Below, in pieces: positions 20,039-27,810 of a stretch of 64,000 bases of DNA. Numbering within the stretch: position 1 is the first letter of the stretch; each line of letters begins with the position of its first letter. A program made the position numbers and the translations under genes. The notes below the pieces were generated by a model. That model saw only the letters and a program-made list of their open reading frames with translations. It ran no database searches and was not told the origin of the DNA. This DNA comes from JAGQWW01 sp041392845 (GTDB lineage: Bacteria; Bacteroidota; Bacteroidia; Chitinophagales; Saprospiraceae), in NCBI GenBank assembly GCA_041392845.1, contig JAWKLG010000005.1, positions 1 to 64,000 of the forward strand, in the 5' to 3' direction.

Positions 20039-20120
20039 AAAATCAAATTTCAACCAGGACCAATAATTTGTCAGAATTCTTATCAATAATATTTTTTGGT
20101 AACCATTTATATTCAAACCA

Positions 20121-20750
20121 ATGCGGGTCTTCATTTCTTTTTTTTGCGCCTTTTTTATTCTATTTCTTACAAAGGTAAATTCTCAAAACAGACCCTGGCA
20201 TTTCGGATTATTTGCCGGACCAAACATTACAAATATTTATGACTACAGCTCTGGAGGTGGTCAATATTTTTTTCCGTTTGGAGGGGAAAGACCTTATTAC
20301 AGTATAAACTATGCTTTTGGTATTTCTGCCGAAAAAGAATTTTTTAGGTCTAAATTCTTAAAAAACAAATTCCTAATTGGTTATGAAAGGTTTAGCTCCA
20401 GTGTAGATGGGTTTAATAATATTGAAAATGAAGCTGGAAACTTTTTGAATGTAACTATCCTCACCCTTTGGAAACCAGATAAAAACAAGAATATTTATCT
20501 TTTTGCAGGACCCTCATTTTATTACTTAATAAATTCTGTTTTCCCCTTTGTAGGCCGTGAATGGGAATCTTCAATGTTTACGATTCAAAGTGGAATAAAC
20601 TTTCAAATTATTGATGGATTAGATTTTTCGGTTGTATGGAACGAGCCACTTTCAAGTTTCAAAGGCAATATTACTGCCCAATCGATCATAGCCTATACAA
20701 AAGTTCGCTCCTTCCAGTTTCTCATTGGGTATAAATTTCCAAAAAAATGA
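20121..20750 (+). CDS. Outer-membrane beta-barrel protein
   Basis: 209 residues. Signal peptide up to VNSQ (about 22), then alternating hydrophobic/polar strands: HFGLFAGPNITNIYDY, NIYLFAGPSFYYLI, FTIQSGINFQII, and a last strand ending FQFLIGYKFPKK. This is an OmpW/PorT-like porin-family barrel of about 8-10 strands. Ligand unknown. Its stop overlaps the next gene's start (ATGA at 20747), so the two barrels are translationally coupled. Confidence 0.72.
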   Translation: MRVFISFFCAFFILFLTKVNSQNRPWHFGLFAGPNITNIYDYSSGGGQYFFPFGGERPYYSINYAFGISAEKEFFRSKFLKNKFLIGYERFSSSVDGFNNIENEAGNFLNVTILTLWKPDKNKNIYLFAGPSFYYLINSVFPFVGREWESSMFTIQSGINFQIIDGLDFSVVWNEPLSSFKGNITAQSIIAYTKVRSFQFLIGYKFPKK

Positions 20751-21355
20751 AAACAATAATTGTTTTACTTTTTTTCCTAATCCTATCTGAAAATTCCTAT
20801 ACACAGGATTTCCAAGTTTTTGTCTCAGGCGGGTCCAATTATTATGCATTAGTGGGCGGTGGACTCTTTCTTGGAAAGGATACTTCCTTCAATTTTAATA
20901 CAGGAGGGTTTGGTTTTAATTTTGGATTTGGTGTTTTAAGAAAATATGAAAAGGTTGAGTTTTCTGCCGCCATGGAATTTTCTCAAAGACAAACTTCACG
21001 ATACAATACATATTTTTCTAGAGAAGAAGTACGTAACTATATTTCCTTTCCCCTTCAATTTAAATATGAATTCATTAAAAATACCAGGTTTATCTTTCAA
21101 AATAGAATTGATTATTTAATCCATACTCAAAAGCTTTCTTTGATTAATTTAGATACAGGGGAATCCTATTTATCAAAAATAGACATTGGATTAGGCGGAG
21201 GTGTATCTTATTTACTTTCAAGCTTCGAACTTCAATTAATTGGTGATTTTGGCCTAGTCTGGGTTGAAAAACGACCAATTAGCAATTTTCTTCCCAATGA
21301 CAGTATATTTTCAAAAAGCAGGAGTATTAAATTGAATGTGATGTATATGTTTTAG
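20747..21355 (+). CDS. Outer-membrane beta-barrel protein
   Basis: 202 residues. Signal peptide to about 20 (FLILSENSYTQ), then barrel strands FQVFVSGGSNYYALVGGG, FNFGFGVLRKYEKVEF, LQFKYEFI, ending IKLNVMYMF with the C-terminal aromatic residue usual for Omp85-assembled barrels. Start overlaps the previous stop by 4 bp. The two coupled barrels differ in sequence, so they are not a simple duplication. Function unknown. Confidence 0.72.
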   Translation: MKTIIVLLFFLILSENSYTQDFQVFVSGGSNYYALVGGGLFLGKDTSFNFNTGGFGFNFGFGVLRKYEKVEFSAAMEFSQRQTSRYNTYFSREEVRNYISFPLQFKYEFIKNTRFIFQNRIDYLIHTQKLSLINLDTGESYLSKIDIGLGGGVSYLLSSFELQLIGDFGLVWVEKRPISNFLPNDSIFSKSRSIKLNVMYMF

Positions 21356-21449
21356 AATTTAGGTTTTATATCTGGGTTCGAAATTTCAAAAGGGATCTAT
21401 AAAATCCTTAGTTATTTCATTTTTAACTACGAAAATTTAAACGAAACCA

Positions 21450-21992
21450 ATGAGAAGTTTCCTCATTTTAGTTGTAATTGCAATTTCACACGCTTGTAAT
21501 CCAGACCCAATAGATTTTGATTATCCTGCCATTGAATTTCCAGAAAACATTCAACTTGGGGAGTCTGAAGTTTATCTAAATGGTGAAAAGGTGGATTATA
21601 TCCCGATATTGTTTTTTGATTCAATAAACAATCAACTACAGGCTGGATTCAGGTTTATGCCAGATTTTTCTGTTACCAATACACTAGCCTTTGATTTCTT
21701 ACCATTGAAGACGGGAGAATATATTTTACATGAAGATAGAATACTATATAAAGGAGCTAAAACCAGTTTGAGTCAAATCGTCAATTCAGAATTTGATGGC
21801 TGGGAGTTTGAATTAGTTCAAGCAGAAAAAGGAACTTTTAATATTAATGCATTGGATACCATAAACCAAACCATCGAAGGATATTTCAAGGCATACTTTG
21901 AAGTAATTGATAAAAATGGTTTTTCGGACACGAAACTCCCTGAAAAAATAAAATTTGAAGGAATGTTTAATGAAAATTACTTTAGAGGATAA
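21450..21992 (+). CDS. Putative lipoprotein of unknown function
   Basis: 180 residues. A short signal peptide ends at a Cys in AISHACNPDP (lipobox-like, Cys16). The rest is beta-rich with no motif I recognise (FPENIQLGESEVYLNGE, FDFLPLKTGEYIL). It shares the small-lipoprotein character of the neighbours at 19517 and 22034. Envelope location is inferred from the leader only. Confidence 0.62.
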   Translation: MRSFLILVVIAISHACNPDPIDFDYPAIEFPENIQLGESEVYLNGEKVDYIPILFFDSINNQLQAGFRFMPDFSVTNTLAFDFLPLKTGEYILHEDRILYKGAKTSLSQIVNSEFDGWEFELVQAEKGTFNINALDTINQTIEGYFKAYFEVIDKNGFSDTKLPEKIKFEGMFNENYFRG

Positions 21993-22033
21993 TCCCTTTT
22001 TTTATCCCTAAAAATTCAATAAGCTGAAATTGA

Positions 22034-22642
22034 ATGCGCAGTATTCCATTTCTTAATATCAACCACAAGTCTTTCTTTTCTTGGATTGGCCTAATCGTTT
22101 TATTGATTCTCTCCTGTAAAACACCTACTAATAATACCATTTCAACAAAGGATTTAGAAAATCTAAAAGATGATTATAATTCTGAAATCTTTTTCATTCA
22201 CATTGAATCTCCTTTGAGCATTCATCAACGGCTTTTTGATTCATTAAATAATTTTACTCCTGAAGGAATAGTCTTTCCAGAATGGGTTGTAAATCCAACA
22301 GAAAAGAATGTTATAAAAGTTATTGATAGTACTTTAATGTCTGTTAAATACAAAGTAATTGAAGACAAGGAAGAAACACACTATACTCGCTGTAGTAAGT
22401 CAGGTTTGGCAATTGAGTACACCGGACTTTCCAAAACAAAACAAAGAATAATCATTGAGGAGTTTATTAGTAAAAAGCAGGCTTTACTTTATTTGGACCA
22501 GTTGATTGATAAAAACCTAATCTCTGATTCAATCAAAATTTATTTATTATCAAAAAATGATTCTGAATTCCTTGGTAGATACTATAATCATTATGAATCA
22601 TTTAGCCCAAAAAATTTCGAAAGGTTCTTAGGTCTTGATTAA
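22034..22642 (+). CDS. Putative lipoprotein of unknown function
   Basis: 202 residues. The N-terminus has a hydrophobic segment (SWIGLIVLLILSC) ending in a lipobox Cys at about 28, preceded by an unusually long polar stretch. The body is mixed alpha/beta with DSLNNFTPEGIVFPEW and many charged residues. No family recognised. Last gene of the same-strand envelope-protein group; a repeat-filled spacer follows. Confidence 0.6.
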   Translation: MRSIPFLNINHKSFFSWIGLIVLLILSCKTPTNNTISTKDLENLKDDYNSEIFFIHIESPLSIHQRLFDSLNNFTPEGIVFPEWVVNPTEKNVIKVIDSTLMSVKYKVIEDKEETHYTRCSKSGLAIEYTGLSKTKQRIIIEEFISKKQALLYLDQLIDKNLISDSIKIYLLSKNDSEFLGRYYNHYESFSPKNFERFLGLD

Positions 22643-22989
22643 GGAATTCATTTGAAACATGAAGGAATGAAGGGGCATGAAGGAATGCATTAAATCCAAA
22701 ATCTAATTTCATTTATCCTGATCATTCCCAATCCTGGACGGGTTCAACCCGCCCCTACATCACAAATCAAACGTCAAAAATCAAAAATTCTCCTTTCCCC
22801 CAATCTCCCATTCTCCCCATCCCATTCCGCTGTCTTCGAAACTTCTAAGAAATTTTGAAACATGAAGAAATGAAGGGACATGAAGAAAACCATTAAATTC
22901 CCAAATCAAAAATCAAACGTCAAAAATCAAAAATTCTCCTTGTCCCTCTATCTCCCATTCTCCCCATCCCTCCATCCCAATCCATAAAT
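22643..22989. repeat. Two imperfect direct repeats in spacer
   Basis: Unit 1 (from about 22655) and unit 2 (from about 22857) share the order: GAAACATGAAG(G/A)AATGAAGGG-CATGAAG, CATTAAAT, AATCAAACGTCAAAAATCAA, AATTCTCCTT, ATCTCCCATTCTCCCC. Unit 1 also holds a palindrome CGGGTTCAACCCG (22739-22751) followed by CCCCTACA. On the other strand this is TGTAGGGG plus hairpin plus CCAGG, as in the 5981 repeat. The CATGAAGGAATG phrase also starts each unit of the array at 25440. No gene seen. Confidence 0.7.
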
Positions 22990-23682
22990 CTACCGGTACT
23001 CCTCCTTCACCCAATCCTTAAATTTCTTGGTCACTTTGGTTACTTTGGGTTTGCTGACTTTTTGTACGTAAGGATTACCCGGATTGTGCTCGTAATAATC
23101 CTGGTGGTAGCCTTCGGCAACCCAAAATTCCATGTAAGGGCTGACTTTGGTGACGATGGGATCGCTGAACTCACTTGCCTCTTTTTTGATGAAGGCTTCG
23201 GTCGATGTTCGTTGGGCTTCGTTGTGGTAGAAAATCTCTGAACGGTATTGTGGTCCGACATCGGGTCCCTGACGATTGAGTTGGGTAGGGTCGTGGGCGA
23301 CGAAAAATACTTTTAACAGGTCTTCGTAGCTGATGATGTTGGGATCAAAATATATTTGGATGGCTTCTGCATGATGGGTTTGTTTTGCAGAAACTTCTTC
23401 ATATGTCGGATATTGCTCCGAACCTCCGCTGTAACCACTTATCACATCAACCACCCCTTTTATCCTTTCAAAGGATGCTTCTGTACACCAAAAACACCCT
23501 CCGGCGAAGGTGGCCACCTGATATTTTTCATATCCTTTCCCCTTGATGTATTCATCGATGGGCTGAACATCTGTATTGGCAGGTTTTGGTTTTACTGGCT
23601 GAGGTTTGCTGGCCTGTGTGTTGGTCGTTTGGCTGTTGCATCCTACAGCGATAAACAAGAAGAAAACAAGAATTTTATACAT
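22990..23682 (-). CDS. msrA: Peptide-methionine (S)-S-oxide reductase MsrA, lipoprotein form
   Basis: 230 residues. A signal peptide with lipobox FIAVGC and a Pro/Lys-rich linker precede the catalytic domain. The active site is GGCFWC (nucleophilic Cys63). Other MsrA landmarks: GYSGGSEQYPTYEEV, HAEAIQIYFDP, FFVAHDPTQLNRQGPDVGPQYRS. It reduces methionine-S-sulfoxide in proteins. The lipobox puts it in the envelope, so it would repair exported proteins and needs an external thiol donor. The gene just upstream at 23700, an exported thioredoxin-like/MsrA-like fusion, is a natural partner. Confidence 0.95.
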   Translation of the reverse strand: MYKILVFFLFIAVGCNSQTTNTQASKPQPVKPKPANTDVQPIDEYIKGKGYEKYQVATFAGGCFWCTEASFERIKGVVDVISGYSGGSEQYPTYEEVSAKQTHHAEAIQIYFDPNIISYEDLLKVFFVAHDPTQLNRQGPDVGPQYRSEIFYHNEAQRTSTEAFIKKEASEFSDPIVTKVSPYMEFWVAEGYHQDYYEHNPGNPYVQKVSKPKVTKVTKKFKDWVKEEYR

Positions 23683-23699
23683 GCGGATTTGTTTTTAAA

Positions 23700-24707
23700 T
23701 TATGATTTGGGAAGCGCATTCCATGCTTCCATTATATCTACGTTAATTGCAATGGGCCAGTTTGCTGTATTTAGCGTTTTTGCTTTTTCTGCCAGGTCTA
23801 TTTGCCTCGGAGAAAGCACTGAGTAGGGACTTTTCCCTTTGGCAATCAAACTATTGACTCTGGCGGCCTGCAACTGGGTCATGGGTACATATCGATACAC
23901 CGTTTTTCCCAGGTAATATTTCGGTTCGCGATCCGGTCGGAAGTTGCCTTCCTTACCAGCAGCACTGTTTCCCAAAACTGACTTGGCAGCTTGCTGATGT
24001 TCCGGATTGTCGGAAAACACCTTACTGGCGCATTGATTGGTTTTGGCTTCTTTTAAAATATACTCAAAACTGGTTTGTCGGGGGTCAAATGAAACTTGTA
24101 CCACCTCTGCTCCATTCATAAATCCAGCCTGGGTTTCAATTACGCCTTCAACATCTCCAATATTCTTCTCCCCACTCCAGAAACAAAACATAGAAATATG
24201 GGCAATCTCCAATCCTTTTTCACGACTATTCAATTCTTCTTCCAATAAGAATAGGTAGTTCGGAACCGCGATTCCCTCTTTTTCCAATGCTGCAATCATG
24301 GCCTGGCATACTGCCAATTGTTCATAATTTCCTCCGATTCGGGCTACAAGATTATCGCCTTCCTGATTGACTATCCTTACAACCGGATTATTCCAGGACG
24401 GTTCATTGTATTTTTTTAAAACAGTGGCATCAGCGCCTTGTTTGTTGTTGTAAATGGCCAGGGGAATGAAACAGGTTTCAATGGCTTCTACTATCAGCGG
24501 ATGACTCATAACGTTTTGGCCATAATTTCTACAAGTGGCACAACCGGGTACTTCCTGAAATAAAATAAAAACCGGTTTGTTTTCTTTTTTAGAAAGGGAA
24601 AGTGCTTTTTGATAATCCCGATTCCAATTTACATCTCCCAGTTCTTCCGGCTGGGCGTAATTGGAAAAAGGAATTAAAAAAAGAAGGATAATGGATAAAA
24701 ATTTCAT
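23700..24707 (-). CDS. VPGC-type thioredoxin-like protein fused to a degenerate MsrA-like domain
   Basis: 335 residues with signal peptide to FSNYA. Residues about 25-150 are a thioredoxin-like domain with the redox motif VPGCATC (Cys56, Cys59). It is the Cys form of the VPGUxxT seleno-thioredoxin-like family; the codon is TGT, not TGA. Residues about 185-290 look like MsrA: MFCFWSGEKNIGDVEGV replaces GGCFW..E, followed by EVVQVSFDP, SDNPEHQQAA and YVPMTQLQAARVN. The Cys is kept but the glycines before it are lost. Seventeen bp upstream of msrA, so probably one operon for extracytoplasmic methionine sulfoxide repair. Confidence 0.85.
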   Translation of the reverse strand: MKFLSIILLFLIPFSNYAQPEELGDVNWNRDYQKALSLSKKENKPVFILFQEVPGCATCRNYGQNVMSHPLIVEAIETCFIPLAIYNNKQGADATVLKKYNEPSWNNPVVRIVNQEGDNLVARIGGNYEQLAVCQAMIAALEKEGIAVPNYLFLLEEELNSREKGLEIAHISMFCFWSGEKNIGDVEGVIETQAGFMNGAEVVQVSFDPRQTSFEYILKEAKTNQCASKVFSDNPEHQQAAKSVLGNSAAGKEGNFRPDREPKYYLGKTVYRYVPMTQLQAARVNSLIAKGKSPYSVLSPRQIDLAEKAKTLNTANWPIAINVDIMEAWNALPKS

Positions 24708-24814
24708 CTTTTCCGGTTTTGAAAACGTTTATTTACCATTCTGTTTAGAATAAGAAAGATAAGGCTCCATAGTTGCCCGAAGCGTGCTTACTTAAGTTTA
24801 TTTTAAGAAAAAAG

Positions 24815-25003
24815 ATGTTCGGACTTTTTAATAAAAATAAAAATACCAAATCCGAAGGGAAACAGACCCTAAAGGAAGGCGAGGACTATTATGTAGAAAA
24901 CGGATTTTACGTTTTTACCGAAAAATATCACCTTAAAAGAGGCTATTGCTGTGGAAGCAAATGCAGGCATTGCCCATACAACCACGAAAATGTCAGGTCT
25001 TAG
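24815..25003 (+). CDS. Small Cys-rich DUF5522-like protein
   Basis: 62 residues from the ATG at 24815, preferred over an upstream in-frame Met because a purine-rich AAGAAAAAAG lies just before it. The conserved part is YYVENGFYVFTEKYHLKRGY then CCGSKCRHCPY: four clustered Cys and a His that could bind a metal. This short domain is widespread in Bacteroidota and has no known function. Its stop overlaps the stop of the opposing gene at 25000. Confidence 0.78.
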   Translation: MFGLFNKNKNTKSEGKQTLKEGEDYYVENGFYVFTEKYHLKRGYCCGSKCRHCPYNHENVRS

Positions 25004-25431
25004 ATTTTAAGTTTGACAATCCTACGAGTGGGGCCGGGGCATAAGGCTTCATGACAAGTCATACAATTTTCAACCATGGTATCGTACAAAACCAGCTTGT
25101 CTTCCGGGCTGGCTTTTTCTATAGCCTCCATGGTCTGTATGTAAGTCTGTGCAAAGGCTTTGTATTCAGGACTGGCTGCTTTTTCCGGTTCGGTAGCATT
25201 GGCAGTTAATATTTTTTGAAAATCGACTGATACCTCCGGATGTTCGCCATTTTTTATCATCTCTTTCATTTTCATTCCATCGTCAAACATATCCCGCATC
25301 AAAAGGGCCAATTCGCTGTCTCCGTTTGGATTTAGTTGTTTTCTTTTTTTGACCGGGGCTTCATTTTCAGCACAGGAAACAAGCAAGAATATGGCAGTCA
25401 AAATGGTCGAAATCGTAAGCAGTATTTTCAT
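25000..25431 (-). CDS. Cytochrome c-like lipoprotein with one CxxCH
   Basis: 143 residues from the Met at 25431; the open frame upstream runs through repeat sequence. Lipobox IFLLVSC. The middle is helical (SELALLMRDMFDDGMKMKEM, AFAQTYIQTMEAIEKA) and the end has a single haem-binding motif CMTCH. One CxxCH near the C-terminus of a helical bundle resembles cytochrome c' or related monohaem sensors/carriers. Envelope-anchored by its lipobox. Stops of this gene and the opposing DUF5522 gene overlap by 2 bp. Confidence 0.75.
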   Translation of the reverse strand: MKILLTISTILTAIFLLVSCAENEAPVKKRKQLNPNGDSELALLMRDMFDDGMKMKEMIKNGEHPEVSVDFQKILTANATEPEKAASPEYKAFAQTYIQTMEAIEKASPEDKLVLYDTMVENCMTCHEALCPGPTRRIVKLKI

Positions 25432-26486
25432 GTCGATAATTTGTGGGATAAAGGTAAGAAAAGTGGAGCTCGTTTGCTCGGTGGATCGGGGGCTCGTATC
25501 TCGTTTTTTTTGAAGGATTATTGAGTTCGTCACATGCGATGCGCTGACCCGTAGGGTCAAATTCCGTAGCAATAATGATTGGTCAAAGAACACGACCCGG
25601 AGGGTCGCATATTAAAAATGGATCTTTAAATCCTTTGATTTTTTTTAAAACATGAAGGAATGAAGGAACATGAAGGGGTTCATTAATCCTGGACGCTGGA
25701 CGCTGGATGCTTACTTCTCGTTAACTCGTTTTATCGGGGGCTCGTATCTCGTTTTTTTTGAAGGATTATTGATTTTTGTTGCAATTATACACTGACCCGT
25801 AGGGTCAAATCTACGTAGCAATAAGGATGAGTCAAAGAACACGACCCGGAGGGTCGAATATTAAAATTCGAGCTTTGAATGCATTGATTTTTTCGAACAT
25901 GAAGGAATGAAGGAACATGAAGGGGTTCATTAATCATGTAGGATGGATGCTTACTTCTCGTTAACTCGTTTTATCGGGGGCCGTATCTCGTTTTTTTTGA
26001 AGGATTATTGATTTTGTTGCAATTATACACTGACCCGTAGGGTCAAATCTACGTAGCAATAAGAATGAGTCAAAGAACACGACCCGGAGGGTCGAATATT
26101 AAAAATGGATCTTTAAATCCTTTGATTTTTTCGAACATGAAGGAATGAAGGAACATGAAGGGGTTCATTAATCTTGACGCTGGATGCTCGAGTTTTGTTT
26201 ACTCGGGGGCTCGTATCTCGTTTTTTTTGGATTATTGAGTTTGTTACAATGGTGCGCTGACCCATAGGGTCAAATCTATGTAGCTTTAAGAAGGAATCGA
26301 AGAATACGACCCGGAGTGGTCGCATATTAATAATGGTTCTTTTAATCCTTTGATTTTTTTTTTAAACATGAAGGAAAGAAGGGACATGAAGGGGTTCATT
26401 AATCCTGGCTTCCGCCTTTTTAACAACTCCTTCCTTCCCACTTTTGCCACTTTATTCTCATATTTATGCTTCATTTTTAAAATAAT
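25432..26486. repeat. Noncoding tandem array, four ~240-bp units
   Basis: Anchor CTCGTATCTCG recurs at 25493, 25741, about 25980 and 26210 (steps 248, about 240, about 230). Each unit contains, in order: that anchor with TTTTTTTT, the palindrome TGACCCGTAGGGTCA, the palindrome CGACCCGGAGGGTCG, GCATTGATTTTTT-type sequence, CATGAAGGAATGAAGGAACATGAAGG and GGTTCATTAAT. The fourth unit has changes in both palindromes (CCATAGGG; CCGGAGTGGTC). Open frames across it are not conserved between units, so it is noncoding. Confidence 0.88.
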
Positions 26487-27124
26487 ATGATGACTAAATT
26501 TTACTATGCCTTCTTTCTATTCCTTTTAGGTATTTCTTTTCAAAATATTGCAGCGCAGGATACCATCCGTCTTACCAATCCATCTTTTGAGGGTCTTCCC
26601 GGTAATGGTTTAACACCAAAAGGTTGGAGAGATTGCGGATTAAATGGAGAAAGTCCTCCTGACATTCAGCCCGGTGGAGGCTTTAATGTTCGGACCCCAC
26701 CATTTGAAGGAGTAACCTACTTAGGTATGGTTTGTAGAGACAATATGACTAATGAGCAGGTTTGTCAGAAGTTGATTCGGAATTGGTCGCGGGTCAATGT
26801 TATAGATTTAGCTTGAAAATTTGTCAATCACCGATTTATTATTCGATGAGCCGCTCTACGAACCAGCCATTTGATTTTACTAAACCCATTTCAGCTGAAG
26901 TCTGGCTGGGTGACCGTGTCTGCAAAAAGTCCTTTTGGGTGGGGACAACTTTTCCAGTAGAAAATCAATATTGGCAGGAATATATTTTTGAATTTAAACC
27001 CGACAAAACTACAAGTTTTTATCCATCCTTGCTGGAAGTGAAAAGTGATGTAAGTTTAAGGATAAATGGTAACATCCTGGTTGACGATGCTTCTGACATC
27101 ATTGCTATTGAATGTGTTGATTAA
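26487..27124 (+). pseudogene. Secreted domain protein, one frameshift
   Basis: Signal peptide (FFLFLLGISFQNIAAQ), then a Bacteroidota secreted domain: DTIRLTNPSFEGLPGNG, GWRDCG, PPDIQPGGGFNV, TYLGMVCRDN, and after the break GQCYRFSLKI, YWQEYIFEF, NGNILVDDASDI. The frame switches near 26776 (VCQKL joins DSELVAGQCY), giving stop 26816 in the first frame. Restored, the product is about 212 residues. This domain is often found in surface proteins with CHU_C tails; here it stands alone. A degenerate paralogue follows at 27154. Confidence 0.72.
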
Positions 27125-27153
27125 TTATGTTTTGGATTGAAAACTAACCGGTG

Positions 27154-27799
27154 ATGAATTTTACTTTTAAAATAGTGGGTTCTTGTTCTCCTGTTTTTTC
27201 TTTTTGCCTTCAATTAATGCGCAGGATATCATTCGTCTAAATAATCCTTCTTTTGAAGACATTCCAAAAATAGCATGGTTCCAAAAGGATGGTTGGATTG
27301 TGGATTTGATACAAAACCCGCCTGATGCGCAGCCAGGAGGAGGTTTTAATGTGACAAAGGGTGCCTTCCATGGCAGAACATATTTGGGTATGGTATGCCG
27401 GACAATTTTACCAATGAGGCAGTTAGTCAAAAGTTGGAAAGTGAGCTTTATCCTGAAGTAGATGTTATAAATTGAGTTTGAGGCATTGTATGTCAGAAAA
27501 TTACCAATCTCAAAGCAGAGCAAACCTTCAATATGCCTAGCAATTACAACACTCCCATTTCAGCTGAAATATGGTTGGGGAAATCACCGTGTGGTATGAG
27601 TTTTTTAGCAGGTAGAACCGAAAGAGTCAAAGCACATAGCGACTGGCAGGAATATATTTTTAAATTTATGCCCGACGATTTTTATGACCATATTTTGATT
27701 ATTGCAGGTACGGAAGATGATATCCAGAAAGGGATAAACGGAAATCTACTTTTCGACGATGTCTCCGATATAGTATCTTTCGATTGCTCCAAATTTTAA
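27154..27799 (+). pseudogene. Second, more damaged copy of the secreted domain
   Basis: It parallels the preceding gene: DIIRLNNPSFEDIP, PPDAQPGGGFNVTKGA, TYLGMVCR, then in another frame ISAEIWLGKSPCGMSF, DWQEYIFKFMP, NGNLLFDDVSDIVSF. At least three indels are needed (near the signal peptide, near 27405, and before 27530). A tandem duplicate of its neighbour, diverged and broken. Confidence 0.7.
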
Positions 27800-27810
27800 A
27801 ACCAATACCA

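Noticed and set aside
24530..24560. Selenocysteine in the VPGU-type thioredoxin-like protein
   Set aside because: The codon at the U position is TGT (Cys), not TGA, and no SECIS-like hairpin is needed or seen.
26113..26325. Open reading frame across the tandem array
   Set aside because: The frame is not kept in the other units of the array, and the codons run through the palindromes. Treated as noncoding.
25432..26486. CRISPR array
   Set aside because: Units are about 240 bp and nearly identical throughout; there are no short repeats with unique spacers and no cas genes nearby.
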